A stretch of DNA of 58,065 nucleotides from an uncultured beta proteobacterium (GTDB taxonomy: Bacteria > Pseudomonadota > Gammaproteobacteria > Burkholderiales > SG8-41), in assembly GCA_903893565.1 (NCBI GenBank), contig CAITMU010000068.1, positions 1-58,065 of the forward strand, in the 5' to 3' direction. This document shows positions 47,146-55,053 of this stretch, piece by piece (positions within the stretch are counted from its first letter, which is position 1; the number at the start of each line of letters is the position of its first letter). Below the pieces are notes generated by a model. The model was not told the DNA's origin and ran no database searches. It was given only the letters and a program-made list of their open reading frames with translations. The translations under genes were made by a program, and so were the position numbers.

Positions 47146-47400
47146 ATGGGCGATGGGTCGTTTGGGAGAACGCTGGTTTTGCTTTTCTGTGTAAGGTAGA
47201 TTGCTGCCCTATTTCACAAAGGCCAAGGTATCCCACAAAATCTTGTCCCTAGTGTCGCCTTAACATGGCAATGGATCAATGTCATCGATAGAAATAAAGG
47301 ACGGTTAGCAATTAACATAGAATTGGGAAAAATTGTAGGTTATACCGTTGGCCATTGGATGTGGTTTTGGCTCGACGGTAGGCTGAGGGTCAAGCCTTGA
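47146..47400 (+). pseudogene. Possible remnant of an outer-membrane-protein C-terminus
   Basis: One plus-strand frame from about 47,215 to the stop at 47398-47400 reads smoothly. It contains LVPSVALTWQWINV, NIELGKIVGYTVGHW and a final WLDGRLRVKP, with alternating hydrophobic strands like the end of a beta-barrel protein. No start codon or upstream part exists. The assignment is weak. Confidence 0.2.
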
Positions 47401-47865
47401 TTAGTAGAAAAACCGTCCGACTTTTACAGCGCTCAGCCAAGGCTTTGAAGCATGCTCTACTTCAATTACAAATTCGACTTCTACCCGAATCGATCCATCG
47501 GTTTGTTCTGCGAATTGAACTAATCTTGAGCGCGAGCGGATGCGTGAATCCGTAGTTAATGGGCTGAGAAAGCGGATGCGATTCCATCCTTGATTGAGTG
47601 AGTATTTTCTAGCGTAGCGACTATAGGGCGATTGTGCGCGACTTAATTTTGGCAATATAGCAATACCCATATTACCAGGCGCTATGGTGTTGCCGAAGGA
47701 GGATGCCTTGGCGCGTTCAATATCAGTGTGAATCCAGCCCGTTTCACCTGTTAATTCGACATATTGATTAATGAGCGCTTGCGTGATGACGAACCACTCT
47801 CCTGGTTCGCATAACACACCCAAATCGCTTTGCATGGCGCTGAGTATTTCTTGTTTTGATTCCAT
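47401..47865 (-). CDS. MaoC-like (NodN-type) hot-dog protein
   Basis: This 154-residue single hot-dog domain has YVELTGETGWIHTDIERAKASSFGNTIAPG, which aligns with the NodN-type hydratase motif TGDxxWIHxDxxRA. The usual catalytic Asp is a Glu and the final HG is PG; the His is kept. FLSPLTTDSRIRSRS follows. Family members hydrate enoyl-CoA esters or bind them. It is downstream of an OB-fold and a thiolase gene on the same strand, but a strong terminator lies between, so it is partly uncoupled. Confidence 0.85.
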   Translation of the reverse strand: MESKQEILSAMQSDLGVLCEPGEWFVITQALINQYVELTGETGWIHTDIERAKASSFGNTIAPGNMGIAILPKLSRAQSPYSRYARKYSLNQGWNRIRFLSPLTTDSRIRSRSRLVQFAEQTDGSIRVEVEFVIEVEHASKPWLSAVKVGRFFY

Positions 47866-47888
47866 AAGGGTAAGCGCAAGGATTGAGA

Positions 47889-47929
47889 TAAAAAAAACGG
47901 GTCAGGCAGTGTTTCATTGCCTGACCCGT
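47889..47929 (-). terminator. Strong terminator between the OB-fold and MaoC genes
   Basis: A perfect 12-bp stem ACGGGTCAGGCA / TGCCTGACCCGT closes a nine-base loop and, read on the minus strand, runs into eight T residues. It ends the thiolase/OB-fold transcript or limits read-through into the MaoC gene. Confidence 0.85.
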
Positions 47930-47944
47930 TTGAATCAAGGATCT

Positions 47945-48349
47945 TTAGCCGATCGGTGTAAACATAGGCACTGAAAATCCGCCTTCAGTCTTTTTGAAAA
48001 CGACTTTGACTTTTTGTCCAATTTTAATGGCATCCAAATCACAATCTACAATGTTGGTCATCATTTTGGGGCCTTCGGTTAACCCCACATAGGCGATACA
48101 GTAAGGCACTGGTCCGCCCCGACGTGTCACGCTGTAAGTGTAGATTTCACCCGTGCCTTGAGTGGTGATCCATTCGACTTTATCACTAAAGCAAAATGGG
48201 CAAAGTGGACGAGGATAATGGTGCGTTTGACCGCAATCATTGCATTTTTTAATGAGTAGTTTGCCTTCTGCGCAGGCGTCAAAATAGGGTTGATCTCCTG
48301 GATTTAATGACGGATCACGCAGTTTTCTGTCTTGAGCTGGGGTTGTCAT
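47945..48349 (-). CDS. Zn-ribbon/OB-fold protein (DUF35 family, thiolase partner)
   Basis: This 134-residue protein has a rubredoxin-like zinc knuckle of four Cys (KKCNDCGQ and PLCPFCFS). The OB-fold follows, including GTGEIYTYSVTRRGGPVPYCIAYVGL. Such proteins (for example the DUF35 subunit ChsH2 with Ltp2) bind directly to SCP2-type thiolases or aldolases and shape their active site. The gene starts 4 bp after the thiolase stop, which fits a two-subunit complex. Confidence 0.92.
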   Translation of the reverse strand: MTTPAQDRKLRDPSLNPGDQPYFDACAEGKLLIKKCNDCGQTHHYPRPLCPFCFSDKVEWITTQGTGEIYTYSVTRRGGPVPYCIAYVGLTEGPKMMTNIVDCDLDAIKIGQKVKVVFKKTEGGFSVPMFTPIG

Positions 48350-48353
48350 CGAG

Positions 48354-49523
48354 TTACTCCCTTTCCATAATTAAAGTAGCGCTACCGTGCCGATGTCCTA
48401 GAGCACCACCGGTGCCATGGGCTAATGCGATGTCGCAATTTTTGACCTGTACCGCGGGGTGAGCTTCACCTCTTAATTGACGAATCGCTTCAAGAATTTT
48501 AGTCATACCGCCGCGGTTAGCCGGATGGTTATTGCATAAGCCCCCGCCATCGGTGTTAAAGGGCAGTTTGCCCACGCCAGAAATCAAATTGCCATCAGCA
48601 ACAAATTTTCCACCCTCACCTTTTTTACAAAATCCAAGATCCTCGAGTTGCATAATAACGGTGATGGTAAAACTGTCGTAAATGGAGGCGTATTTGATGT
48701 CGCTGGGTTTGACACCGGCTTCAGCAAACGCGCGAGGTCCAGTCCAAACGGCGCCAGAATACGTTAAATCAACATTGCCGCCCATCTGGCCTTTGGTGGA
48801 TTCTCCAGCGCCAGTAATTTTGACTAACGGGCGTTTTAGGCTTCGTGCAATTTCCGGTTTGGCAACGATTACAGCGCCACCACCGTCACTGACGACACAG
48901 CAATCTAAACGATGTAGCGGATCGGAGATCATGGGGGAGTTAACCACCTCTTCTACGGTCACGACATTTCTTAACATCGCGCTAGGGTTGTGCTGAGCGT
49001 GGTGAGAAGCGGCCACTTTAACCCAAGCGAGTTGCTCGCTGGTAGTGCCATATTGATACATGTGCCGCATAGCGCACATGGCATACAGATTGACTGTGAC
49101 AGGACTGTAGGGCATTTCAAAGGGGGCATCGGGAATGTTCGCCCCACGATCGCGCACTTGGGTTCCGGAACTGCCCTCAGAGTTAGGGCGGCCAGCCAGT
49201 GTCACCAGGGCAACGTTACATTTGCCAAGAGCAATCGCCTCGGCTGCATGCGCCACATGAACTAAATAAGAGCATCCTCCCATGTCGGTCGAATCGATAT
49301 GACGCAACTGTTTTAAATTCATGTAGTTGGCCATGCTCCATACATTTGCACCTGGGGCATCACCAGCACAGAAGTAACCGTCAATGTCGTCTTTGGTCAG
49401 TCCTGCGTCTTCGAGAGCGCCTTTAGCACACTCAGCGTGTAGTTGTGAAACTGAGGTGTTGGGGGCTTTTCGCAGTGGATGCTCGTAAGCGCCAACGATA
49501 TAGGCTTTACCGTTTATGGTCAT
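48354..49523 (-). CDS. Thiolase (SCP2/lipid-transfer type acetyl-CoA acetyltransferase or Ltp2-like aldolase)
   Basis: The ATG ending at 49523 has AAGGAAAA just upstream; the open frame before it is not coding-like. The roughly 389-residue protein begins MTINGKAYIVGAYEHP. The candidate nucleophile is the Cys in MGGCSYLVHVAHAAEAI near residue 85. DCCVVSDGGGAVIVAK and GGGLCNNHPANRGG follow, with a catalytic His. AHGTGGALGHRHGS lies near the C-terminus. This is the SCP2-thiolase group, found in side-chain degradation of steroids and branched acids. It forms a unit with the OB-fold protein. Confidence 0.92.
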   Translation of the reverse strand: MTINGKAYIVGAYEHPLRKAPNTSVSQLHAECAKGALEDAGLTKDDIDGYFCAGDAPGANVWSMANYMNLKQLRHIDSTDMGGCSYLVHVAHAAEAIALGKCNVALVTLAGRPNSEGSSGTQVRDRGANIPDAPFEMPYSPVTVNLYAMCAMRHMYQYGTTSEQLAWVKVAASHHAQHNPSAMLRNVVTVEEVVNSPMISDPLHRLDCCVVSDGGGAVIVAKPEIARSLKRPLVKITGAGESTKGQMGGNVDLTYSGAVWTGPRAFAEAGVKPSDIKYASIYDSFTITVIMQLEDLGFCKKGEGGKFVADGNLISGVGKLPFNTDGGGLCNNHPANRGGMTKILEAIRQLRGEAHPAVQVKNCDIALAHGTGGALGHRHGSATLIMERE

Positions 49524-50139
49524 GTGTTTTTCCTTAAAGTAAACGAGTTCCACACGTAAAAAAATTATTATCGTCGCTGACTCGCGCCGTGCGGGTTGGC
49601 TTACACCGAGAGTTTTAACAACCCTAGTGAAGAGCACTATTGGAATTTAACCTAAAATTGCCTCTTGGAATACTCTTAAACGTGAAAAATTCTATTAATT
49701 ATCATCTTTGAGATGAGAAAATTTTTTACAAGGGATTGAATTTGTAAATACGAGCCATTACAAAAAATCTATAAAAATCAATTATTTATTTTTAAAGATA
49801 ATAGCAATTTCCTAAATTTACTAAGCTCAATTAAACGTTTTTGCCTGGTGTAATTCTATGTTGCTTTCAAACACCCTCCTCAGTTCGCATTGTGTGAGTT
49901 GCTGTCCTGAATGGGCATCTTTTGTCCTACATCGCAAATCGATCCACTCTATGGGGTGAGTATTTTTTTAGCGTCCTTTTATTATTGATCTTGCTCTTTA
50001 ATCGTTAATCGTTACATTATGATTTTCGAGTGGGTAGTCGTTCGATTGGTGTTCAGCCGTAGGCCGATGCTCAGTTAATGCTCAAAGCTATTCCCACGCC
50101 GATCTTTGAGGTGCGTTATTTATGGGCAGTGCTAGTCAT
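49524..50139. other. 616-bp intergenic region
   Basis: This very AT-rich tract (notably 49,680-49,830) lies between the starts and ends of two minus-strand genes. It probably contains the thiolase operon promoter. I see no gene or clear repeat. Confidence 0.5.
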
Positions 50140-50958
50140 CTATTGATTATCGTTGATTAAGGTAAAGGCCGAATCGAAAAATTCAAACAGCAATCGATTG
50201 GACTGAGGCGACTTGCCTTTTTGGATGACCTGAGTCGTTGCATTATTCATTTTAAGCTCGGTACGATAGTGGGTCGGCACCCAGCGTTCATAGAAGGGAA
50301 GCATTTTTTTTGCGTACATTAATTGTTGGCTTTCATTCACGATAAGCCCCATGGTTTCTAACAGTGTGATTTTTGTCCAGGAAGTTGGATGGGCTTTACC
50401 GTAGCTGATAGCGGTGATGAAATTGAGGTAATCATTATGAAAGGGGCTATCGCGGTCGACTTTGCTGCCGTTAGAATAGATCGCATCCATGAAATAGGTG
50501 ACGGTAAAGTCGCCTTGATGCGTAGGAAACCAACGGGAGATATATTCTTGAATAGAATTTAAAAGACAGATTTCCAAGTGGCCGCCTACTAAATAAATGT
50601 GTCGGGCGGGTACGTTAAAACCTAATTCGCCATTCTCGGAATAGACCCAGTGGGTAGGATTACATTGATCAATAAAATAATGGGAGGCAGAAGCATCCGC
50701 CTTGTCAGCCAAAAAAATGACTGGGATATTGTGGCTTTGGGCAAAGCGTAGGGCTAATTCAATGCCATTTTTAGTGGCAAGCCTGGGATCATAAGAGTCC
50801 GCAGGATGGGTAACAATCATCAGACTGTCAGAGGCAAGCTGGATTGTTTTGGGATCAGTAAAAATATTCGTCGGACATCCGGCGAGGGAGGATGCGGCAG
50901 AGATGATAGAAGCAACAAAAAAAATAATTTTAAAGGATAAGAAAAAGAAGGGGTGCAT
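50140..50958 (-). CDS. Putative lipoprotein of unknown function
   Basis: This 272-residue protein has a long hydrophobic leader with a lipobox SSLAGC (Cys at about residue 28), so it is probably a membrane-anchored lipoprotein. Features include MIVTHPADSYDPRLATKNGIE, IPVIFLADKAD, HIYLVGGHLEICLLNSIQEYIS and YFMDAIYSNGSKVDRDSPFHN. The alternating strands and helices suggest an alpha/beta fold, but I do not recognise the family. It stands alone between two gene-poor regions. Confidence 0.75.
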   Translation of the reverse strand: MHPFFFLSFKIIFFVASIISAASSLAGCPTNIFTDPKTIQLASDSLMIVTHPADSYDPRLATKNGIELALRFAQSHNIPVIFLADKADASASHYFIDQCNPTHWVYSENGELGFNVPARHIYLVGGHLEICLLNSIQEYISRWFPTHQGDFTVTYFMDAIYSNGSKVDRDSPFHNDYLNFITAISYGKAHPTSWTKITLLETMGLIVNESQQLMYAKKMLPFYERWVPTHYRTELKMNNATTQVIQKGKSPQSNRLLFEFFDSAFTLINDNQ

Positions 50959-51554
50959 TGCAAAAACCTTATTTAAAGCAACTAGTTATGTTGCTCATCA
51001 CGCAGTCAGCTAAAAGCTGACTTATAGTAAGTAATTTTACTTACTTTGAGTCCAAAGGTCAATTTGGCAAAGTCATGATTTTTAGTTCTGCCCCAACATT
51101 TGCCCATACCACTAAGATTTACCATGAGAGCTGTTGGCTTTTTTTATGTGCGCTTATTCTGGATCGACTCATCGGGGGGTAAGTCCCCTCGCTAGTGGGT
51201 CCTGAGGATCGAAGGCAATGTACCCGCATGAGCGCGAGCGAGTGTAAGGACAAAGCGTGGAGCATAAACTGTGAGCGCCATGCGTAAGTATTGAATCATT
51301 GCCAAACTGGGCGACTGGGCATCAAATCAAGAAGCGCTTGTGATCACAGCAGGGTGGCGTATATCCGAGTTATACAGTGAAGGCGTGCGATCTTACCTAG
51401 GGGTATCAAACTTTGTCGAATAACAAAACCATTCTCTAAAAGCCCAGCAACCTCACCTTTTGAGCGTGGCCTGAACAACACTCAAAATCGAATTAAGATC
51501 GTGGTCATTGTCTGCTGTAAGAAAAGACCAAAGAACCAAAGAACCAAAGAACCA
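50959..51554. repeat. Gene-poor region with second copy of the dispersed repeat and an 8-bp tandem repeat
   Basis: At 51301-51364 the DNA matches 31884-31950 in the same orientation (GGGCGACTGGGCAT and following bases). A tandem array of AAAGAACC, three units plus partial, lies at about 51529-51553. No intact gene is seen. The open segments are broken by stops, as expected of an old mobile-element or gene remnant. Confidence 0.45.
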
Positions 51555-51557
51555 TAG

Positions 51558-51582
51558 AAAAAAGCCCCCGAAGGGGCTTTTA
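51558..51582 (-). terminator. Terminator of the CoxG-ThDP operon
   Basis: AGCCCC / GGGGCT around CGAA gives a tight six-pair stem with A-rich and T-rich flanks on the two sides, so it could act in both directions. It lies about 45 bp after the stop of the ThDP enzyme. Confidence 0.75.
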
Positions 51583-51625
51583 AAAAAACAATCATGTCGA
51601 TGACAATGCTGTAAAGCCTTTTATT

Positions 51626-53275
51626 TTACTCGTCCTCGCCGTAGTGAATACGACGATAAGGCAGAGTCACAACGCTACGCGAAACTCGTACATCAATGAT
51701 CATGGGGCCTGGGTTTGCAAGCCACTGAGCAGTGGCTTTTTTGACTTCATCCACAGTGCGTGCAATACAGCCCCGACCCCCAAAAGCCGTTGCTACCGCA
51801 CCTAAATCGGGCGTGCTGATAACAGAGGTTTCTTTGTCCATGTTGTGAGCGTCGAGTTTGTAATACTCTGCGCCTAAACACTGATTATTCATGACAAAAA
51901 TCAACAGCGGCACTTTGTAGCGCACCATCGTTTCAAACTCACCGATATGCATCATCGTGCTAGCATCTCCGTCCAACAAGATGGCGGGTTTCATCCCTTT
52001 AGCAATGATGGCGCCGATCGCTGCTGGCATCATTTGGCCAATACAACCAAAAAAATGTCCAGGTAAAACCATGGGCCGAGGCTTTCTGAAGAGAATATTG
52101 GTAAAGCCTGCGGTCGAACCACTCCCAGAAAAAAGGCTGATATCGGTGGGGATTAATTCGTCTAGGGCAAGGCATACTTGACGAGGATCTAAGGTGCCCG
52201 GTTCAAGGGGGTATTCACGCCGGTCTTCCCAAGCATTCGCTAGCCTTTCCTTCACTTCACCATTACGAAACCCGGTTTGCTGAAACTCTCGCTTATTTAA
52301 TTCGGCTTCAATGGCCTCAACCCCAGAGCGTCCATCCGCTTGCACATAAAGTTCTGCACCGCGTCCCCCACTCATCATGACGTGAGGTTTGGAGTCGATG
52401 TGGATAAATTTGGCGTTGGGGTAAAGATAGCCGTGCTCGGTGGTGTAACGGTTTAAGCTCGCACCGATGGCAATCACGCAATCAGATTCCTCGCAAAGGT
52501 GCATGGCAGTGCGTGTGGCATAGGTGCCAGAAATCCCAATATGGTATTCATCTTCAGCTAGCCAAGCCTTAGCCATTAAAGAGGTTGCGATAAGGGCCCC
52601 AGTGCGTTTGGCCAAAGCGCGTACCGCATCACCAGCATTGGACCACATGGCGCCACGACCAGCTAAAATAATGGGTTTTTTCGCTTTGCAGATCATATCA
52701 GCGGCCTGCTCTACGAGTAATGGGTGCGGTTGCACTACTGCGGTGGGTAGTAGAGAAGTCGAGGGGCGGTAGGGTTCGTCATCATCCCAATCTTTTTGTT
52801 GCAAATCCATCGGAACACTTAACATCACGGGGCGGGACTCTAGGCGAGCGATATAAAAGGCCTTGCGTACGGCATCATCTGCGGCATCTGGCGTAGCCAT
52901 CCTGACGAAAGCGGCTTCGCAACCATGAGCAAAGGCGGCTTGATCAAGACGCTGTGTGTATTCATCATCGCTGACGGGGTATTCTCCGCAGAAGGCCACT
53001 AACGGTGAAGATGCGCGAGCCGCTGTTACCAAAGCGGTAGCCAACTGAGTGACGCCTGGACCGCAGGTGGCGGTGGCAACCCCGGGCTGGCGAGTGACAC
53101 GTGCCCATCCATCGGCCATGCCTAAGCCAGCTCCTTCATGACGCACTTCATGCATAACGATGCCATTTTTGTAATTTTCGTGTTGCCAGTACATATTCCC
53201 ATCACCCATCATGCCAAATACGTTGGTAGTACCCTCGGCTTTGAATGCTTGTGACAATCGTTGATAAACTTTCAT
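51626..53275 (-). CDS. Thiamine diphosphate-dependent enzyme (benzoylformate decarboxylase/ALS-like)
   Basis: This is a 549-residue protein with ribosome-binding site AAAGGAGAA. E47 in MHEVRHEGAGLGMADGWAR is the activating glutamate. CGPGVTQLATALVTAA is the Pyr-domain motif. The cofactor motif runs from LLDGDASTMMHIGEFETM to FVMNNQCLGAE, the full GDxx...NN form. It is only distantly like the ThDP enzyme at 42459 and differs in the NN motif, so the two have separate substrates. It follows the CoxG-like gene by 47 bp in one operon and ends at a terminator. Substrate cannot be read from the sequence. Confidence 0.9.
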   Translation of the reverse strand: MKVYQRLSQAFKAEGTTNVFGMMGDGNMYWQHENYKNGIVMHEVRHEGAGLGMADGWARVTRQPGVATATCGPGVTQLATALVTAARASSPLVAFCGEYPVSDDEYTQRLDQAAFAHGCEAAFVRMATPDAADDAVRKAFYIARLESRPVMLSVPMDLQQKDWDDDEPYRPSTSLLPTAVVQPHPLLVEQAADMICKAKKPIILAGRGAMWSNAGDAVRALAKRTGALIATSLMAKAWLAEDEYHIGISGTYATRTAMHLCEESDCVIAIGASLNRYTTEHGYLYPNAKFIHIDSKPHVMMSGGRGAELYVQADGRSGVEAIEAELNKREFQQTGFRNGEVKERLANAWEDRREYPLEPGTLDPRQVCLALDELIPTDISLFSGSGSTAGFTNILFRKPRPMVLPGHFFGCIGQMMPAAIGAIIAKGMKPAILLDGDASTMMHIGEFETMVRYKVPLLIFVMNNQCLGAEYYKLDAHNMDKETSVISTPDLGAVATAFGGRGCIARTVDEVKKATAQWLANPGPMIIDVRVSRSVVTLPYRRIHYGEDE

Positions 53276-53322
53276 TATTGTTCTCCTTTGAAAAAAGTGG
53301 GTTTATAGCGGGCTGATTTGGG

Positions 53323-53787
53323 TTAAGTAATTTGTCCAGTGCTGCAACGCTTAGCAAGGGCTTGAGTAAAACTCGCCGTCATGCGTTTTATCACTAAGGA
53401 GGCGCCGGTTTCAATCATGGAGGCCAAGCGCCCAGAAATCTCGACTTCTGCGGTTATCGCGATTGCGCTTTGATCAGGATTTGCGCCGTTCTCTACTTTA
53501 AAGCGCATTGTGGTACGAAATTTCGTGCCTCCCTTGGTGTCTTTGCCCCGGCCTGACACTTCCCCCGATAAGCTTGCGGGCTCAAGTGTTAATAATACGT
53601 TGGCGTTAAAGGCGACTTTTGCAGGGCCAAATTTGACGGTCATGGTGGCATCAAAAGAGCCATCGTCTAGTTGTTGTCCCAGTTCCGCTCCTTCTACACA
53701 ATGAACGACTTCATGGGGGTTGGATAAAATGGCCCAAACGTTGTTGGGATCTGTCATGACTTCAATGCGTTCGTTAACAGTTAGCAT
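53323..53787 (-). CDS. SRPBCC / CoxG-like protein
   Basis: The start is the ATG ending at 53787 (MLTVNERIEVMTDPNNVWAIL). The roughly 154-residue protein is of the START/SRPBCC fold: SNPHEVVHCVEGAELGQ and DGSFDATMTVKFGPAKVAFNA are typical of carbon monoxide dehydrogenase subunit G. No CO-dehydrogenase large, medium or small subunit genes are nearby. CoxG-like proteins are often found away from Cox clusters, near oxidoreductases. Here it is co-transcribed with a ThDP enzyme. Confidence 0.9.
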   Translation of the reverse strand: MLTVNERIEVMTDPNNVWAILSNPHEVVHCVEGAELGQQLDDGSFDATMTVKFGPAKVAFNANVLLTLEPASLSGEVSGRGKDTKGGTKFRTTMRFKVENGANPDQSAIAITAEVEISGRLASMIETGASLVIKRMTASFTQALAKRCSTGQIT

Positions 53788-54238
53788 GGGTTTTTCTCTA
53801 GGGATAAACAGTCGTATGGTACTTTTGGTAGTGGACCCATGGCCATTTGGCCATCGGGTCAATGTATCCCCGTTAGTTTTTTATTGTGTTGACTCTATTG
53901 ATCGGCTATCGGATCGCCTTGAAACATCAATACACGGCATCCAAGTCCGTAACAATATCAGCATCTAAGCGGAATGCCAAACAAAGTAAGTAAAAAAAGT
54001 TTGACGCTTTTATTTTAAGCAAATTTTGAGTGCTCTTGTGGCGGCAAAGGGCAGTCAAAGCATCGTTTTATTGATTGAGGTTAATAAATGTTTGACTTGG
54101 ACTTGCAATCGGAACCCCATTGGTCAATAGGCGATAAAAAGTCCAAATGTAGGAACATTCACCGCTGCCCTAGGGCAGTTTAGCCCCAGGGGAAAGTGAT
54201 GGTTAAAAACGAAGGCTAAGAAGGCTATTTCAGATTTT
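53788..54238. other. 451-bp gene-poor region
   Basis: It lies between the SRPBCC start and the selenoprotein peroxiredoxin stop, both on the minus strand, and must hold the promoter of the CoxG-ThDP operon. I see no other gene. Confidence 0.45.
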
Positions 54239-54697
54239 TTAAAGCGTGTTAATGATTTCAAGAAGATCTTTGCTCTCAGGAATAGTACCTGGGTCATAGA
54301 GCTTAGAAAAACGAATAATTCCCTGAGAGTCCACAATGAATGCGGACCTTTTATCCATACCCCTTTCGGATTGGAATACCCCATAAGCTTGGCCAACGCC
54401 CCCATGGGGCCAGAAGTCTGATAAGAGCGGGAAAGGGACTCCTTCAAATTTTTCTGCCCATGCTTTCAAGCTAGGCGTGGGATCAACACTGATTTGTAAT
54501 ATTTCAATATTTTTTTGCTTAAATGTTTGGTAGTTCGCACGGAACCCTGAGACTTGATTGGTTCAGCCGCCTGTGAAGGCAAACGGTAAAAAGGAAACCA
54601 CCGTAATGTGGTCTTTAAATTGTGACAATGAGACTTTTGTGCCCAGATGGGAATCTAGGCAAAACTCAGGGGCCACACTACCAACGGTCAGACTCAT
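54239..54697 (-). CDS. AhpE-like peroxiredoxin with selenocysteine at the peroxidatic position
   Basis: From the ATG ending at 54697 (GGAG nine bases upstream) the frame runs to a TGA at 54563-54565 and on, in frame, to a stop at 54239, giving 152 residues with U45. The site reads PFAFTGG-U-TNQ, where peroxiredoxins have PFAFTGxC; the position equals Cys45 of mycobacterial AhpE as I remember it. The rest matches AhpE closely: FPLLSDFWPHGGVGQAYGVF, DKRSAFIVD (with the conserved Arg) and GIIRFSKLYDPG. No Cys follows the U, so it is a one-Sec enzyme that needs an external reductant. It reduces peroxides in the cytoplasm. It is divergent from the Bug at 55054. Confidence 0.92.
54532..54546 (-). 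promoter_or_regulatory. Candidate SECIS hairpin for the TGA(Sec) at 54563-54565
   Basis: A stem GGUUC / GAACU (four Watson-Crick pairs plus one G-U) closes the loop CGUGC. The loop starts 22 nt after the UGA. It is shorter than the hairpins of the UGSC genes but has the same CGUG loop start. Confidence 0.6.
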
Positions 54698-55053
54698 CGT
54701 GTCATACTCCAAAACGTTAAGGGTTAGTGAGAATTTATAGACTACCCGTAAGCACGGGAAAGGGCAATGTAAGAGAGAGTTAGAGAAAAAAGTATGACCT
54801 AAAAATTCCATAATGTGGTTATTTCAATGTCACAAAAGGTTTGACGCTATCAATCGAGGCAGGTTTATAACGATTGAAAAAGGCTAAAAGAAAAGGCAGG
54901 CTATATGGACAAGTGTAGCGCTCTGTCACAAAATGAAGCGCTTTGAGTGGGGGTTTTGTATTCAAGTGCGATTCAGCGATGGGTTTAGCGCAGGTTGGGT
55001 GAATACTAGATGGGTTAAAGTCATAGTAGGGCTAGATTAAAAAGGATCTGAGT
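54698..55053. other. 356-bp divergent promoter region
   Basis: It separates the Sec-peroxiredoxin (minus) from a Bug gene (plus), so both promoters should lie here. No gene is seen. Confidence 0.5.

Noticed and set aside
51529..51553. AAAGAACC tandem units as a CRISPR array
   Set aside because: Units are 8 bp and contiguous, without spacers.
53323..53787. Part of a CO dehydrogenase operon
   Set aside because: No large, medium or small CO-dehydrogenase subunit gene is present; the neighbour is a ThDP enzyme.
54124..54447. 107-codon minus-strand open frame over the peroxiredoxin 3' part
   Set aside because: It lies in a different frame from the well-conserved AhpE-like protein and has no recognisable content.
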